This document shows positions 54,946-64,000 of a stretch of DNA of 64,000 nt, one piece after another. The number at the start of each line of letters is the position of its first letter. Position 1 is the first letter of the stretch. The translations under genes were made by a program, and so were the position numbers. The stretch spans positions 868,001 to 932,000 of the forward strand of contig JAHGAU010000002.1 of NCBI GenBank assembly GCA_019925105.1, written 5' to 3'. Under the pieces are notes generated by a model. The model saw only the letters and a program-made list of their open reading frames with translations, did no database searches and was not told where the DNA came from. The DNA is from Niebla homalea (lineage: Eukaryota; Ascomycota; Lecanoromycetes; Lecanorales; Ramalinaceae).

Positions 54946-55664
54946 AACACATCTTCTTCAATCAAACTGTATTAGCATCGAAGCAACAATCTCTTCTTGA
55001 CATTTTTCATGTTTGACAGAAGATCGCGGCGCAAGTCGGAAAGGAGATCAAAGTTTCAAGCAAATGAAGCTTGTGTGATCATATAGGAAGGATTCACATT
55101 GATCAAGTGTCGAAGAAAAGCGCTGTTGTGTAACGTTGTCCACAATCTTCATGTATTCGAATGGAAAGCGCGGCGCCCGAGGGAACTTGCATCGCTTGTC
55201 ACAAAGCGGAAATGAAGAAGAGAACGTTGAGTGCGATACTGAGATTTGCTTCGAACTGAGGCATTGAAAGAGAAAAGCACAAGCTATGAGACGCTAATCA
55301 AATCAAACAATTTTCCAACTGCCACTTGACCCTGTCGTTGCCCTTGCTTCTGTTATGAATCATTGAGCCTGATGAGCTTCACGAGCCAGGATTATAAGGA
55401 ATTTTTGGTTTTCTCACAGGGAATTGCTTGTACAGCTAGCTGCGGGACGCTGGTTCTTAAGAGCGGTGACGTTGGAGTCTCGTTTCCAGATTGAGCATGG
55501 AGCTGCTGTTCCAAATTGAAGGTATCTATCCGTAAAAGAGGAAGATTCATGAAAAGGCAAGTGGATTTCAAAGGCGTTGATCCAGTTACATGCAAGTCTT
55601 AGGAACCTTGTAAGGTGGAAAGCAATACTGACTCCACATTTTACAAAGGGTCGGACGCACCATC
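54946..55664. other. Convergent intergenic region, SNF2-PHD / DUF202 protein
   Basis: 719 bp between stop codons. The DUF202 proximal end contains a fragment related to the introner-like introns (55608-55648). Otherwise nothing recognised. Confidence 0.4.
55608..55648 (+). repeat. Introner-like fragment outside any predicted intron
   Basis: The sequence ttgtaaggtggaaagcaat followed by actgactccacattttac resembles the GPAT intron core ttgtaatgtatgaagccat plus tctgattccacgttt. It lies just beyond the DUF202 stop codon, on the opposite strand, where no plus-strand gene is predicted. Confidence 0.5.
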
Positions 55665-56263
55665 TCATCGGCTCGAGCGAGCATTCGTGGACAGGAAGAG
55701 GACACAGATGGCCACGATGGCGACTGAAACGATGGTGAAAAGCTAGGACTTGCATATCAGCCTCGTTTCCCAAGACAAGATAATCGATTCCCCCTGACTG
55801 GTCCACCTACCACTTGCGTCTTCCATCCACTCTGCACCAACGCCCTCCTTTGAGCATACTGCCTGACGGTCTTCAAGTAGTTCCCCAATCCATTGATCAA
55901 GCACCCTAAACTCAGAAGCCAGAACACCAGGCCCACAGGCAAGGAGATCCGTTTCTCGATGCCGGTGGCCTCACTTTTCAGGTGGAAGGAAAGGATGATG
56001 GCGACGCTGACGACGGACATGTAGACACTAAGACGGAGCCAGGAGAGAAAAGTACGCTCGTTGGCGCAATGATCACGGGCATCGGAGGACTCGTTGGGGA
56101 AGAGGAGTGGGGCGAGGATAGGCTGCCTGTAGAGAGGGTTCTCGTAAGAGGAGCTGGAGGGCGTGGATCAGTACCTGGGTGGGAAGTGTGTTGAGGTGTC
56201 AACAGAAACCTACCGGTCAATATCGATTGCTCTGGATCCCCAAGGATCCAAAATGAAGGCCAT
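55665..56263 (-). CDS. DUF202 family small membrane protein
   Basis: Exons 56263-56214, 56153-55811 and 55742-55665; introns 60 and 68 nt; 156 aa. The family signature is complete: DARDHCANERTFLSWLR followed by the first membrane helix (MSVVSVAIILSFHL), the second (LPVGLVFWLLSLGCLINGLG), YLKTVRQYAQRRALVQSGWK and a third helix after intron 2 (LFTIVSVAIVAICVLFL). This three-helix DUF202 domain is related to Vtc1 and bacterial YidH; molecular function is unknown. The first 50-nt exon (MAFILDPWGSRAIDID) was placed because an in-frame TGA lies between it and exon 2; its acceptor could be another nearby AG. Divergent from the acyltransferase gene. Confidence 0.85.
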
Positions 56264-56604
56264 GAGCTTTGATGAGATCGAAGTGCAGGATCGTGGGGAT
56301 TAAGTTGCGGAGAGTCCAAGCGGTACGGGGATATGTACGGGGATGTACATTGGGGGGGGGGAGGCCCCGGCGGGGCGGAGCTTTCTGGCGACACTCCGCT
56401 CTTCAGATGCTCCAGACCTCCCTTCTCGCGCTCTATGCGAGTTAGATCAATCACGACCTATCATGGAATCAGTGTTCCCAGCACACTGCACTTGCTGGAA
56501 AACCAGGAGGGAGCTTCAGTACAAGGCAAGAAGATAAAGAGAATCCAAGTCCAACATGCCTTCATCATTGCAAACCCAACCATAACCTCAACCCGCTATA
56601 TAGA
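56264..56604. promoter_or_regulatory. Divergent intergenic region, DUF202 protein / GNPAT-like acyltransferase
   Basis: 341 bp with a run of ten G at about 56349-56358 followed by a GC-rich stretch. Presumed shared promoter. No gene recognised. Confidence 0.4.
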
Positions 56605-59423
56605 ATGACTTCCACCAAGGCCCAAATACCCCCGGCTCCTTCAGCCCCTGATCTGGACATTTTGGGAGACCAGGTGACACTTCACCCTGGCGGCTATGTC
56701 GCTGCTCCGACCAGACCTGGTGAAGATGGAGAGCGCAACCTAGTTGAGCACATGGCTCGCTTCCGCGAGTCCCCCCTCGACTTCCTGCGAGAGGTCTCCC
56801 TGCATGTTTCAGGCCAGGGTTGGCGTGCCTACGACGATGTGCTCGGCCAGCCCATCTTCTACAGCGGTTTCTCCGACAACATGAAAGGCATGGTCATGCA
56901 AACTCCCCTGTTAAGACGCAAGATCGCCGAGCTGGCGGCACGCAGGGTCAAGATTGAGGAGAGTGAGGGATTGCTGGGTGCGAGCAACGGACCAGTGGTA
57001 GACAGAAGGTCGAAAAGGGCAGCTGAGATCGAGGAGAGCCTGAGAGAGGTGGCATTGGAGATGACTGACGCTATGATCTGCAAGATGGAGAGCAAAAGGT
57101 TCATACGAGGCGCCTACTATCTCTGCACCCAGCTCCTGACCAGAACGTACCATCAAGGAATCCATGTGTCAAGTGAAGAGGTGCTCAGATTGAGGTCAGT
57201 AGCAGAGGCAGCCGCCAAAAAGAAGCAGTCAATCATCTTTTTGCCCTGTCATCGAAGCCATGTGGACTATGTTAGCCTGCAGATTATTTGCTATCGCTTG
57301 GGCATCGCACTTCCCACCGTCGTCGCAGGCGATAACTTGAACTTTCCTGTCGTCGGATCTTTCCTGCAGCACGCCGGCGCCATGTGGATCAGGAGAAGTT
57401 TCGGGGATGATGCTCTGTACACAACGTTGGTGCAATCCTACATCGACACCCTCCTGCAGAATGGTTTCAATTTCGAGTGTTTCATCGAAGGAGGCAGATC
57501 ACGGACGGGAAAGCTGCTGCCTCCCAAGTTTGGCATTCTGAGCTTCCTCCTCGACAGCGTAATCTCCGGCCGCGTCGAGGATGCCATCATCTGTCCTGTC
57601 AGCACTCAATATGACAAGGTCATTGAGACCGAGTCCTACATCAGCGAGCTTCTTGGCCAGCCCAAGCCCAAAGAGAACCTGCAGGACTTTCTCTCTGCCT
57701 CCTCTGTCCTGTCTTTCAAGCTTGGCCGGGTTGATGTCCGCTTCCATGAGCCATGGAGTCTGAAACAGTTCATCAGGGAGCAAAGATCCAGGACCCATGA
57801 ACTCTCATCACAGAACCTGGGCTACCCAAGCAACTCGCCCAATCCAAGTGATCGGACCCGCCTTCTTCGCACTCTGGGTTTCAAAGTACTCTCCGACATT
57901 AATGCGGTATCTGTCGTTATGCCTACTGCGCTCATCGGTAAGCAAATTTCAGAAGCGTTCTCTGCTCTTCCGTCAATGTCTCGAGAGCTTTGTAATGTAT
58001 GAAGCCATTCTGATTCCACGTTTCCCCTGATTTCATAATTTTTGGAGGCGTCTTCTCCCTTTTCTCCACCTTTTCGGAGCTTTGCATGATGTAAAATATC
58101 CTTGACTCTATATTCCACTCGGCTCGTCAAATTCTAGACACATCATTCTAATTCGATCTATCTCTTGGGGATCGGTGCATCGCATAAGGTAATGCTGACT
58201 TCGCGTTTTACTTAGGGACTATCCTCCTGACGCTTCGTGGTCGTGGAGTTGGCAAGAGCGAGCTCATACGGAGGGTGGAATGGCTCAGTGACCGCGTTCG
58301 CAGCAAAGGTGGACGGGTAGCCCACTTTGCTAGGGCTCCAACTGAAGTGGTAGTCGATCGTGGCCTTGAAGTCCTGGGCTCAGGTCTAGTCGGCACAGTC
58401 AGTGGGCTACCGGAGACGACCTACTTCGCGGTCGACAGATTCCAATTATCATTCTACAGAAACATGACCATCCATCTCTTCATCTCCGAGGCTCTTGTCT
58501 CGGCTGCGATGTACACCAAGGTGAAACAGGGAGGTGGGCCAGAAAACCAGCGGATCTCTTTCACCGCACTGTACGAGCAAGTCTCGTTCCTCTCGCAGCT
58601 ATTCAGGGGTGAATTCATCTATCCAACTGCAGGGCTCATGACCAACATCGACACCACTTTGCGCGGATTGGAGAGCGACGGTGTCATCACCCTCACGCAC
58701 GACCCCAAAACCAACCGAGTCCATTTCATCGAGCTTTCCCGCCCAGAACGAGCGAGCGGTAGAGAGAACTTCGACTTCTACTGCTTCCTCATCTGGCCGT
58801 TCATAGAATCCACCTGGCTCGGCTCCGTTTTCCTCATGGGACTCACGCCACCCTCCCCAAAAGCCAACGACCACCTCCAAGCGCCAGTGCAACCGAGAGC
58901 ATCATCAGCCTGGCTCGACCTCACCGCCGTTCAAGACACCGCCCAACTCCTCGGCAAAACCCTCTACCACCAGGGCGACCTCTCCTACTTCGAGGCCGTC
59001 AACAAGGAGACCCTGAAGAACGCCTTCCAGCTCTTCGGCGAGGAGGGGATCGTGCACTTCCGCAAAGGCGATGGCACTGCAAAGGGGAAGCAAAGCACCC
59101 TGATCAGGCTTGCGGATGAGTGGACCCCGCAACGGGATTTCCAGAGCGGTGGAGCCATCGTACCCGAGGGAAAACTCTGGACGTTCATCGAGATGATCGC
59201 CAGCTCGCGGCGTGAGGGCAAGAATCGGAGGGATGGAGCGACCGTGAGTACGAGGGTTCTGGGGCTGGCGGACAGGCTCGGTAGTGCGCTGTTCGAAGAT
59301 GATGGCGTTCTGCAGCAGGGAGGCTTGGATGGAGATGGATTGACGGGGAGCGCGGCGGAGCAGGGAAGCTCGAGGAAGCGGAAACGGCGGAGGGATATCC
59401 TTGGGGTGAGGGCACGCCTGTGA
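56605..59423 (+). CDS. PlsB/GNPAT-family acyltransferase, probably peroxisomal dihydroxyacetone-phosphate acyltransferase
   Basis: Exons 56605-57937 and 58216-59423; intron 278 nt; 846 aa. The acyltransferase blocks are in order: HXXXXD in FLPCHRSHVDYVSLQ (about residues 210-224), GAMWIRRSFGDDALY, FIEGGRSRTGKLLPPKFG (about 292-309) and the block-IV region IICPVSTQYDKVIE. This is the PlsB/GNPAT branch, not the small Gat1/Gat2 type, and the long C-terminal half is also family-typical. The last three residues are ARL, a match to the peroxisomal PTS1 consensus; human GNPAT ends in AKL. A role in the first step of ether-lipid synthesis in peroxisomes is therefore likely, though a glycerol-3-phosphate substrate is possible. 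The intron is the longest in the window and is introner-like. Confidence 0.9.
57938..58215 (+). repeat. Introner-like intron in the GNPAT-like gene
   Basis: 278-nt intron. It shares gtaag.aa.t.tcag, tgtctcgagag and gaagccattctgattcca with the PanC and GMC introns and ends tgacttcgcgttttacttag. It also has an internal tccttgactctatattcc (near 58101-58118), resembling a second copy of the core. Confidence 0.7.
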
Positions 59424-59674
59424 TGAATTTCTGTATACCTCTATAAAGATACCCTGGCTGCAATTTGAAAAAGGGTTTGAATCATGTTATCCTCTACCGC
59501 AAGTCTCTCCCCTGTTCGCTGTCCATGAAACGCTTGACAACCCTAATGGAGAACGCTCGCAAAAGCGTAGTCGAAACGTCAGCGGGCGGTCTAATACACC
59601 CTGTCCATCCCCAGAGAACGCCTCCCAATGAGATTCATTCCCAAACCCTTACACCGTCATTATTGTATACAGAT

Positions 59675-62134
59675 CTACCACCCCGGACCCTTTTCGTCCG
59701 CGGGCTTGGGCGTTTCTTCATCGAATGCTCCACGTTTAGATTCCCGAGGAGACTCAGTTGATGAGTCTCCCGTGGCAGGCGTGCCTTGCTCCATGGCCTT
59801 CTTCGTCCCAGCTTCGCGGTCAGCAGCTTCCTTAGGCTCCTCAGGATCAGTCGCCGTCATGTTGGGCATTTCTGTGTCCTTGTCATCACTTTTCTTCCCT
59901 GATGTAGCAGAATTCGAGTCAGCATTTCCTGATTGCCTATTAAGATGGTGTGCAGCTTCTGCCTTGGCAAATTCGGCATCCTCGGGTTTTAATACGTCCA
60001 TATCTGTCATCCCGTCTTTCCTTACGGGTAGGGAGGAAGCAGGCTTTGATTTGGCCGCTGCTGCGGGTGGTACTTCATCAGGGACATAGAAATCATACGG
60101 TTCGCCAACATGACAGAAGAGGTCAATGGCTTGGAAGTTCTTGTGTGCAGGAGGCGTCTCAGACCCCTGACAGCCTCCCACGGTACCCAAGAACTGCTTC
60201 GTAAAGGAGACCGCCTCGGCAAAGGAAGAGTCACGGTCGACTGGCTTTCCTTCAAACGTGATGTGAGGAACGTTGAGTAGTGCTGGAAAGTCGCCTTGGT
60301 TGGGGAGAAGAGATGTCAACGATGATTCTAGGAGAGGACGTTCGTCATTAGGAGGCGGCTTGCGAGACCCACTTGAGGGATTAGCTTCTAGAGGCTCGTC
60401 TGGTGAGATCTCAGGTACGGGAGGGTCTGAAGGCTCTGGGTCTTTTGAGAATTCCTCGGGGACTTGGTAGAGCTCATCATGGACTGTGCTAAGAGCGGAC
60501 TCGTTCGCCCACTCGCCGGGATACAAGAGCGAATAACCCCTCGCCCGCATGAGCTCAGACATGTACTCAAGCCAGGCAGGATGCTTGCTGCTCACAGCTT
60601 TCGGTGATCTGGAAGGAGGCTTCGTCAACCGCCCTGCCAGAAAAGAATGAAATTCTTTCCATTTGTCCCCAAAGTAGAGAGCAGCATTATTATTGGGTGA
60701 CTGCCACCGAAAGGGCGCCCCCTCTTCTTGCGCCCTTGACTTCAACTTGTCTTGTACGGGCGGAGTGAAGGGGGTAGTATCATTAAGGTATACCGTGGGC
60801 AGGTCGAGGCTGATGCCTATTAAACTATCGTCGTCTTTCGCTGCCTTCACGGCATGACTGGAGTATCTGAATTCCAAAACGCCGTAGAGAAGATAATGGT
60901 AATACAAAGGTGAAAGCTCGACTTGCGGCGAGAGCAAAAGTACATGCGAGTTGACAATTCTCTTTGGGTAGAAGGCTTCGACGAGCCTTGCAGACGCCTC
61001 CTCGGCCGATGTGGTCTTTCTCCGAACTCGGTGTCTGATGGTGACTTGAGAGGCATGCTGCGAGCCAGACCAGTCAATTGGCGGCCATACTATATTTTCA
61101 AGGTATTTCAATGTGGCAGCATCAGGGTCTTCAGGAAGCTCAATGGTCAAGTGGGGATAGTTTGCACCAAAGTAATCAGCATTCTCCAGAGATCTGAGAA
61201 GCCTCACGATTGAAGCCGACGAGCCCGAGGGCGGCTGTATGAGCACGTTGATGTTGATCATCGGCCATGCTGCAAGTGATGCGCTATCGAGCCGGGTGAT
61301 CCACATCAAGTTTTCCATTGCATTTGTGGGGAGCTCGATCAGAGACTTTGACATCTGAATCGTCGTGGATCTGACAGCATCGATGAAGAAGTCGTCCTCT
61401 CTATCGGGAGCGTCCACGAGAATGACTTGGGGATGGATGAAGTTTTGAATATGGTCCAAGCCTGCAGCGACACTGGATTGCATCCTTGAATCGGTGCTCC
61501 ACCGTGAGTAGTCCGGACGAGCGTCATGCCAATGGAGGGGGCACGCGTCCTCGGAGACGCCATTGAGCTGCCTGATCTCCTGTAGCTCCATCTCATCACG
61601 GCCCATGATTGCCATATGTACCTCATTCCGTTCCCACCTTACCATTTCGCACGCCAATGGCAGTATTTCTGACAGGCTCTTGAGGCTTGATGCAGCAAAC
61701 AGCACATTCTTGTTGAACTCTTTGGTCCCCCTTAGCTTAGCGGCGGCATGCAAGGTCATAGCCAGCTTGTAGAACTTAATTGGGCCATCGAAGTAGTGCT
61801 CTTCTGCTTCGGTGGGAGCAGCAGGCTTGGGGGGCTTCTTCCTGAGAGGGTCTGTCTGAGGTTTGACGAGCTTCGAATCGGGAGGCGTGAGTGGCTGAAT
61901 TCTCTTATCTGCCATCCGATAATGTGGGCCTACATCTGTAGGAATGTTTTTGATGAACAAGACGGCGAAGAGGAGCAAACCGATAAGGTACAGTATCCTC
62001 CTTTTTCTGACGGCGGGCGCAGGTTTTCGGACAGACCACGGCGCGGGCTGAGAAGAGCCATTGGGTCTGTGGTCATCATTCTTCTTGCCCATTTCTTCGT
62101 CGTCGGCAAAGAATCGCCCAGGCCAAGAAGACAT
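59675..62134 (-). CDS. Glycosyltransferase-2-like type II membrane protein, fungal
   Basis: Single exon, 819 aa. A short cytosolic N-terminus (residues 1-45, basic before the membrane) is followed by one membrane anchor (ILYLIGLLLFAVLFI, about 47-62) and a large luminal domain, a Golgi-type type II layout. The catalytic-like core has FNKNVLFAASSLKSLSEILPLACEM in two parts, EVHMAIMGRDEM, VILVDAPDREDDFF with an acidic DxE-like cluster, and MENLMWITRLDSASLAAWP. Later YFGANYPHLTIELPED and LLLSPQVELSPLYYHYLLYG match what I recall of proteins annotated 'glycosyltransferase 2' in filamentous fungi. The C-terminal 150 residues are Pro/Ser/Glu/Lys-rich and probably disordered. Sugar and acceptor are unknown. 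Divergent from MLH1. Confidence 0.75.
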   Translation of the reverse strand: MSSWPGRFFADDEEMGKKNDDHRPNGSSQPAPWSVRKPAPAVRKRRILYLIGLLLFAVLFIKNIPTDVGPHYRMADKRIQPLTPPDSKLVKPQTDPLRKKPPKPAAPTEAEEHYFDGPIKFYKLAMTLHAAAKLRGTKEFNKNVLFAASSLKSLSEILPLACEMVRWERNEVHMAIMGRDEMELQEIRQLNGVSEDACPLHWHDARPDYSRWSTDSRMQSSVAAGLDHIQNFIHPQVILVDAPDREDDFFIDAVRSTTIQMSKSLIELPTNAMENLMWITRLDSASLAAWPMININVLIQPPSGSSASIVRLLRSLENADYFGANYPHLTIELPEDPDAATLKYLENIVWPPIDWSGSQHASQVTIRHRVRRKTTSAEEASARLVEAFYPKRIVNSHVLLLSPQVELSPLYYHYLLYGVLEFRYSSHAVKAAKDDDSLIGISLDLPTVYLNDTTPFTPPVQDKLKSRAQEEGAPFRWQSPNNNAALYFGDKWKEFHSFLAGRLTKPPSRSPKAVSSKHPAWLEYMSELMRARGYSLLYPGEWANESALSTVHDELYQVPEEFSKDPEPSDPPVPEISPDEPLEANPSSGSRKPPPNDERPLLESSLTSLLPNQGDFPALLNVPHITFEGKPVDRDSSFAEAVSFTKQFLGTVGGCQGSETPPAHKNFQAIDLFCHVGEPYDFYVPDEVPPAAAAKSKPASSLPVRKDGMTDMDVLKPEDAEFAKAEAAHHLNRQSGNADSNSATSGKKSDDKDTEMPNMTATDPEEPKEAADREAGTKKAMEQGTPATGDSSTESPRESKRGAFDEETPKPADEKGPGW

Positions 62135-62569
62135 GCCTACTTGCCTACTTGCTACTTGTTCAGGGTGGTGTGACGAAAGGCTGTTCGGACTTTGGAATAC
62201 ATCGAGGCGACTTAGGGAAGCGCAGCTCAGCAGGCGCTGACATCCCTATCCAGTGGAGATGGCGTGCCTCAAGCTGGCGATTGTATGCGACAGAGCTCCC
62301 ATGATTGAAGGATGAGATTAAGCCAAGTCTTTTGCTTGACAGCATGGGATGATTTTAAGCCGCAACCCCCGCTTGGCATTTTGCTTTGGCTTTTCCTGGC
62401 AGGTGCCATAGGTATTCTAACAGGCACCATCCGCCCGAACCTAAGCAAGCGAGGAGGTCCCCACGGGCCCAGAATTGGGCGGAAGGGGCGTATCATCCCC
62501 TCCAAGACGCTTCCCCTTTTCCAACACCACTCGTCTCATGGAATTCCTGGAGCTTGTTTCATCGATATC
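62135..62569. promoter_or_regulatory. Divergent intergenic region, glycosyltransferase-like / MLH1
   Basis: 435 bp between divergent starts, presumed shared promoter. An open frame extends upstream from the MLH1 start (to 62312) but adds no family residues. Confidence 0.4.
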
Positions 62570-64000
62570 ATGGATCATGCAGTGGTGGAGACACCGCTAA
62601 GGGGCAGCAAAAGGAAAGCTGAAGAAGCTCTTCCTCAGGCCCCAAAGCGTATCAAGGTAGAATGCCATCTCATCATGCAAAGCCCCAGAAAAAGAAAAAA
62701 ATAACTCATAGTGGTCTCGGCAATACCTAGGCTCTTGACCAGGATGTCGTCAACAAGATTGCCGCCGGCGAGATCATTGTCGCTCCTGTGCATGCACTCA
62801 AGGAACTCATTGAAAACGCCGTCGACGCTGGTTCTACCTCCCTGGAAATAGTCGTCAAAGAAGGAGGTTTGAAGTTGCTCCAAATCACTGATAATGGCCA
62901 TGGCATCAATGTAGGTTTTCAACATTTTGACTTGGAACGCCAGGGAGAAGGCATGAAAACGTTCTGTTGACTTTGACAGCGGGATGACATGGCTATCCTC
63001 TGCGAGAGGTTCACTACTTCAAAGCTTAAGACCTTTGAGGATTTGACCACCATCGGTACATACGGCTTCAGGGGCGAAGCCTTAGCTAGTATCAGTCACA
63101 TCGCTCATCTCACAATAACCACCAAGACAAGCGACTCCAGCTGTGCTTGGCGGGCTCATTACGCGGACGGAAAATTGACTCCAGCAAAGCCAGGCCAAAA
63201 CTCGGATCCGAAGCCAATCGCCGGGCGAGGAGGCACCCAAATAACGGTCAGGCGCCGCTCAATTCTAGTGTCCCATGAAATTGATTGATAGTAAGCTATA
63301 TAGGTTGAGGACTTGTTCTACAACGTCCCATCCCGGAAGCGAGCCTTTCGATCACCAAGCGAGGAGTATGCAAAGATTCTGGACGTAGTAGGCCGCTACG
63401 CCGTGCACTGTACCGGCGTTGCCTTCTCGTGCAAGAAGCATGCGGATTCTGCTACCAGCATCTCAATCCCTGCGAATGCTACCACAGTCGACAGCATCCG
63501 CCAAATCTACGGCAGTGCTGTGGCGAATGAGCTCCTTGAATTTGCCGTCAGCGACCAGAAATGGGGCTTCAAAGCATCCGGCTGGGCCAGCAACGCCAAT
63601 TACCACGTCAAGAAGACGACCATTCTCCTCTTCATCAATCATCGCTCCGTCGAATCTTCCGCTGTCAAGAAGGCAATGGAGCAGCTGTACTCAGCCTTTC
63701 TTCCAAAGGGAGGCCATCCGTTCATCTACCTCAGTCTCGACATTGACCCCCAGCGGGTGGATGTAAATGTACACCCTACGAAACGCGAAGTCAACTTCCT
63801 GAATGAGGACGAGGTCATTGAGAGTATTTGCACTGCTATTCACCAAAAGCTCACACAAGTCGACACCAGTCGAACTTTCATCACACAGTCGCTACTCCCT
63901 AGCAGCACACGACCCTCAGGTTCAACGTATTCTCCATCCACAGCCAAATTAGCCCAGGCGAAGGGTAAGAGCCAAACTCCCGCCAGACCTTATGAGAACA
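62570..64000 (+). CDS. MLH1: DNA mismatch repair protein Mlh1 (5' part; 3' end outside window)
   Basis: MutL homologue that pairs with Pms1 in nuclear mismatch repair. Exons 62570-62656, 62731-62910, 62980-63246 and 63304->64000; introns 74, 69 and 57 nt. The GHKL ATPase motifs are present: [26 protein letters not shown] in two parts (motif I with E and N), ITDNGHGI (II), [12 protein letters not shown] (III) and [20 protein letters not shown] in two parts across intron 3. Then the transducer domain: [34 protein letters not shown]. The first exon is a Lys/Arg-rich extension ending KRIK before [10 protein letters not shown], as in other fungal Mlh1. The C-terminal Pms1-binding domain is beyond the window. 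Confidence 0.95.

Noticed and set aside
1..64000. CRISPR arrays, bacterial operons, intact transposons or retroviral sequence
   Set aside because: None seen; the sequence is spliced eukaryotic DNA with ordinary fungal genes.

Overview
The window is nuclear DNA of a filamentous ascomycete (Pezizomycotina). Nearly all protein-coding genes carry short GT-AG introns (mostly 45-65 nt) with CTGAC/CTAAC-like branch sites, intergenic gaps are small, and the gene set is fungal: Clr2, Mdv1, Asa1, a Zn2Cys6 factor, a Fus1-like SH3 membrane protein, a Pth11/rhodopsin-type receptor, an fcyB-type permease. Several longer introns share sequence with one another like the introner-like elements known from Dothideomycetes, so that class is my best guess (inference).

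Layout, left to right: SH3 membrane protein (partial, -), prolyl-tRNA synthetase (+), CCT1/TCP-1 alpha (-), SEN34 (+), NCS1 permease (-), rhodopsin-like membrane protein (+), GMC oxidoreductase (-), ELP4 (-), RPB8 (+), Nudix protein (-), Hikeshi/OPI10 (+), a broken DUF3445 gene (+), MDV1 (-), chorismate mutase (+), BCP1 (-), CLR2 (+), Zn2Cys6 factor (-), ASA1 (+), DBP7 (-), pantothenate synthetase (+), POP4 (-), SHE9 (+), glutamine amidotransferase-like (-), tRNA-Thr(CGT) (-), hypothetical (+), gene fragment (-), SNF2-PHD remodeller (+), DUF202 protein (-), GNPAT/PlsB acyltransferase (+), glycosyltransferase-like (-), MLH1 (+, partial). Gene orientation alternates almost perfectly, so most promoters are shared divergent regions and most 3' ends are convergent, some only 30-93 bp apart.

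The genes are mainly housekeeping: translation and tRNA maturation (ProRS, Sen34, Elp4, Pop4, tRNA-Thr), transcription and chromatin (Rpb8, Clr2, SNF2-PHD, Asa1), ribosome biogenesis (Dbp7, Bcp1), protein folding (CCT1, Hikeshi), mitochondrial shape (Mdv1, She9), aromatic amino acid and CoA precursor synthesis (Aro7, PanC), lipid synthesis (GNPAT) and mismatch repair (Mlh1). I see no secondary-metabolite cluster, intact transposon, CRISPR array or virus.

The two most unusual signals are (1) a tRNA-Thr(CGT) gene that, besides a normal 14-nt anticodon-loop intron, carries a 54-nt insertion in its D-loop beginning GTAAGT and ending TAG, whose exact removal restores a 72-nt cloverleaf; and (2) a family of related introns in at least five unrelated genes, with a common 20-nt 3' end, consistent with introner-like elements, plus a related fragment outside any intron. 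Exon boundaries were deduced by eye from splice consensus, reading frame and remembered family conservation; each multi-exon model has a total length divisible by three.
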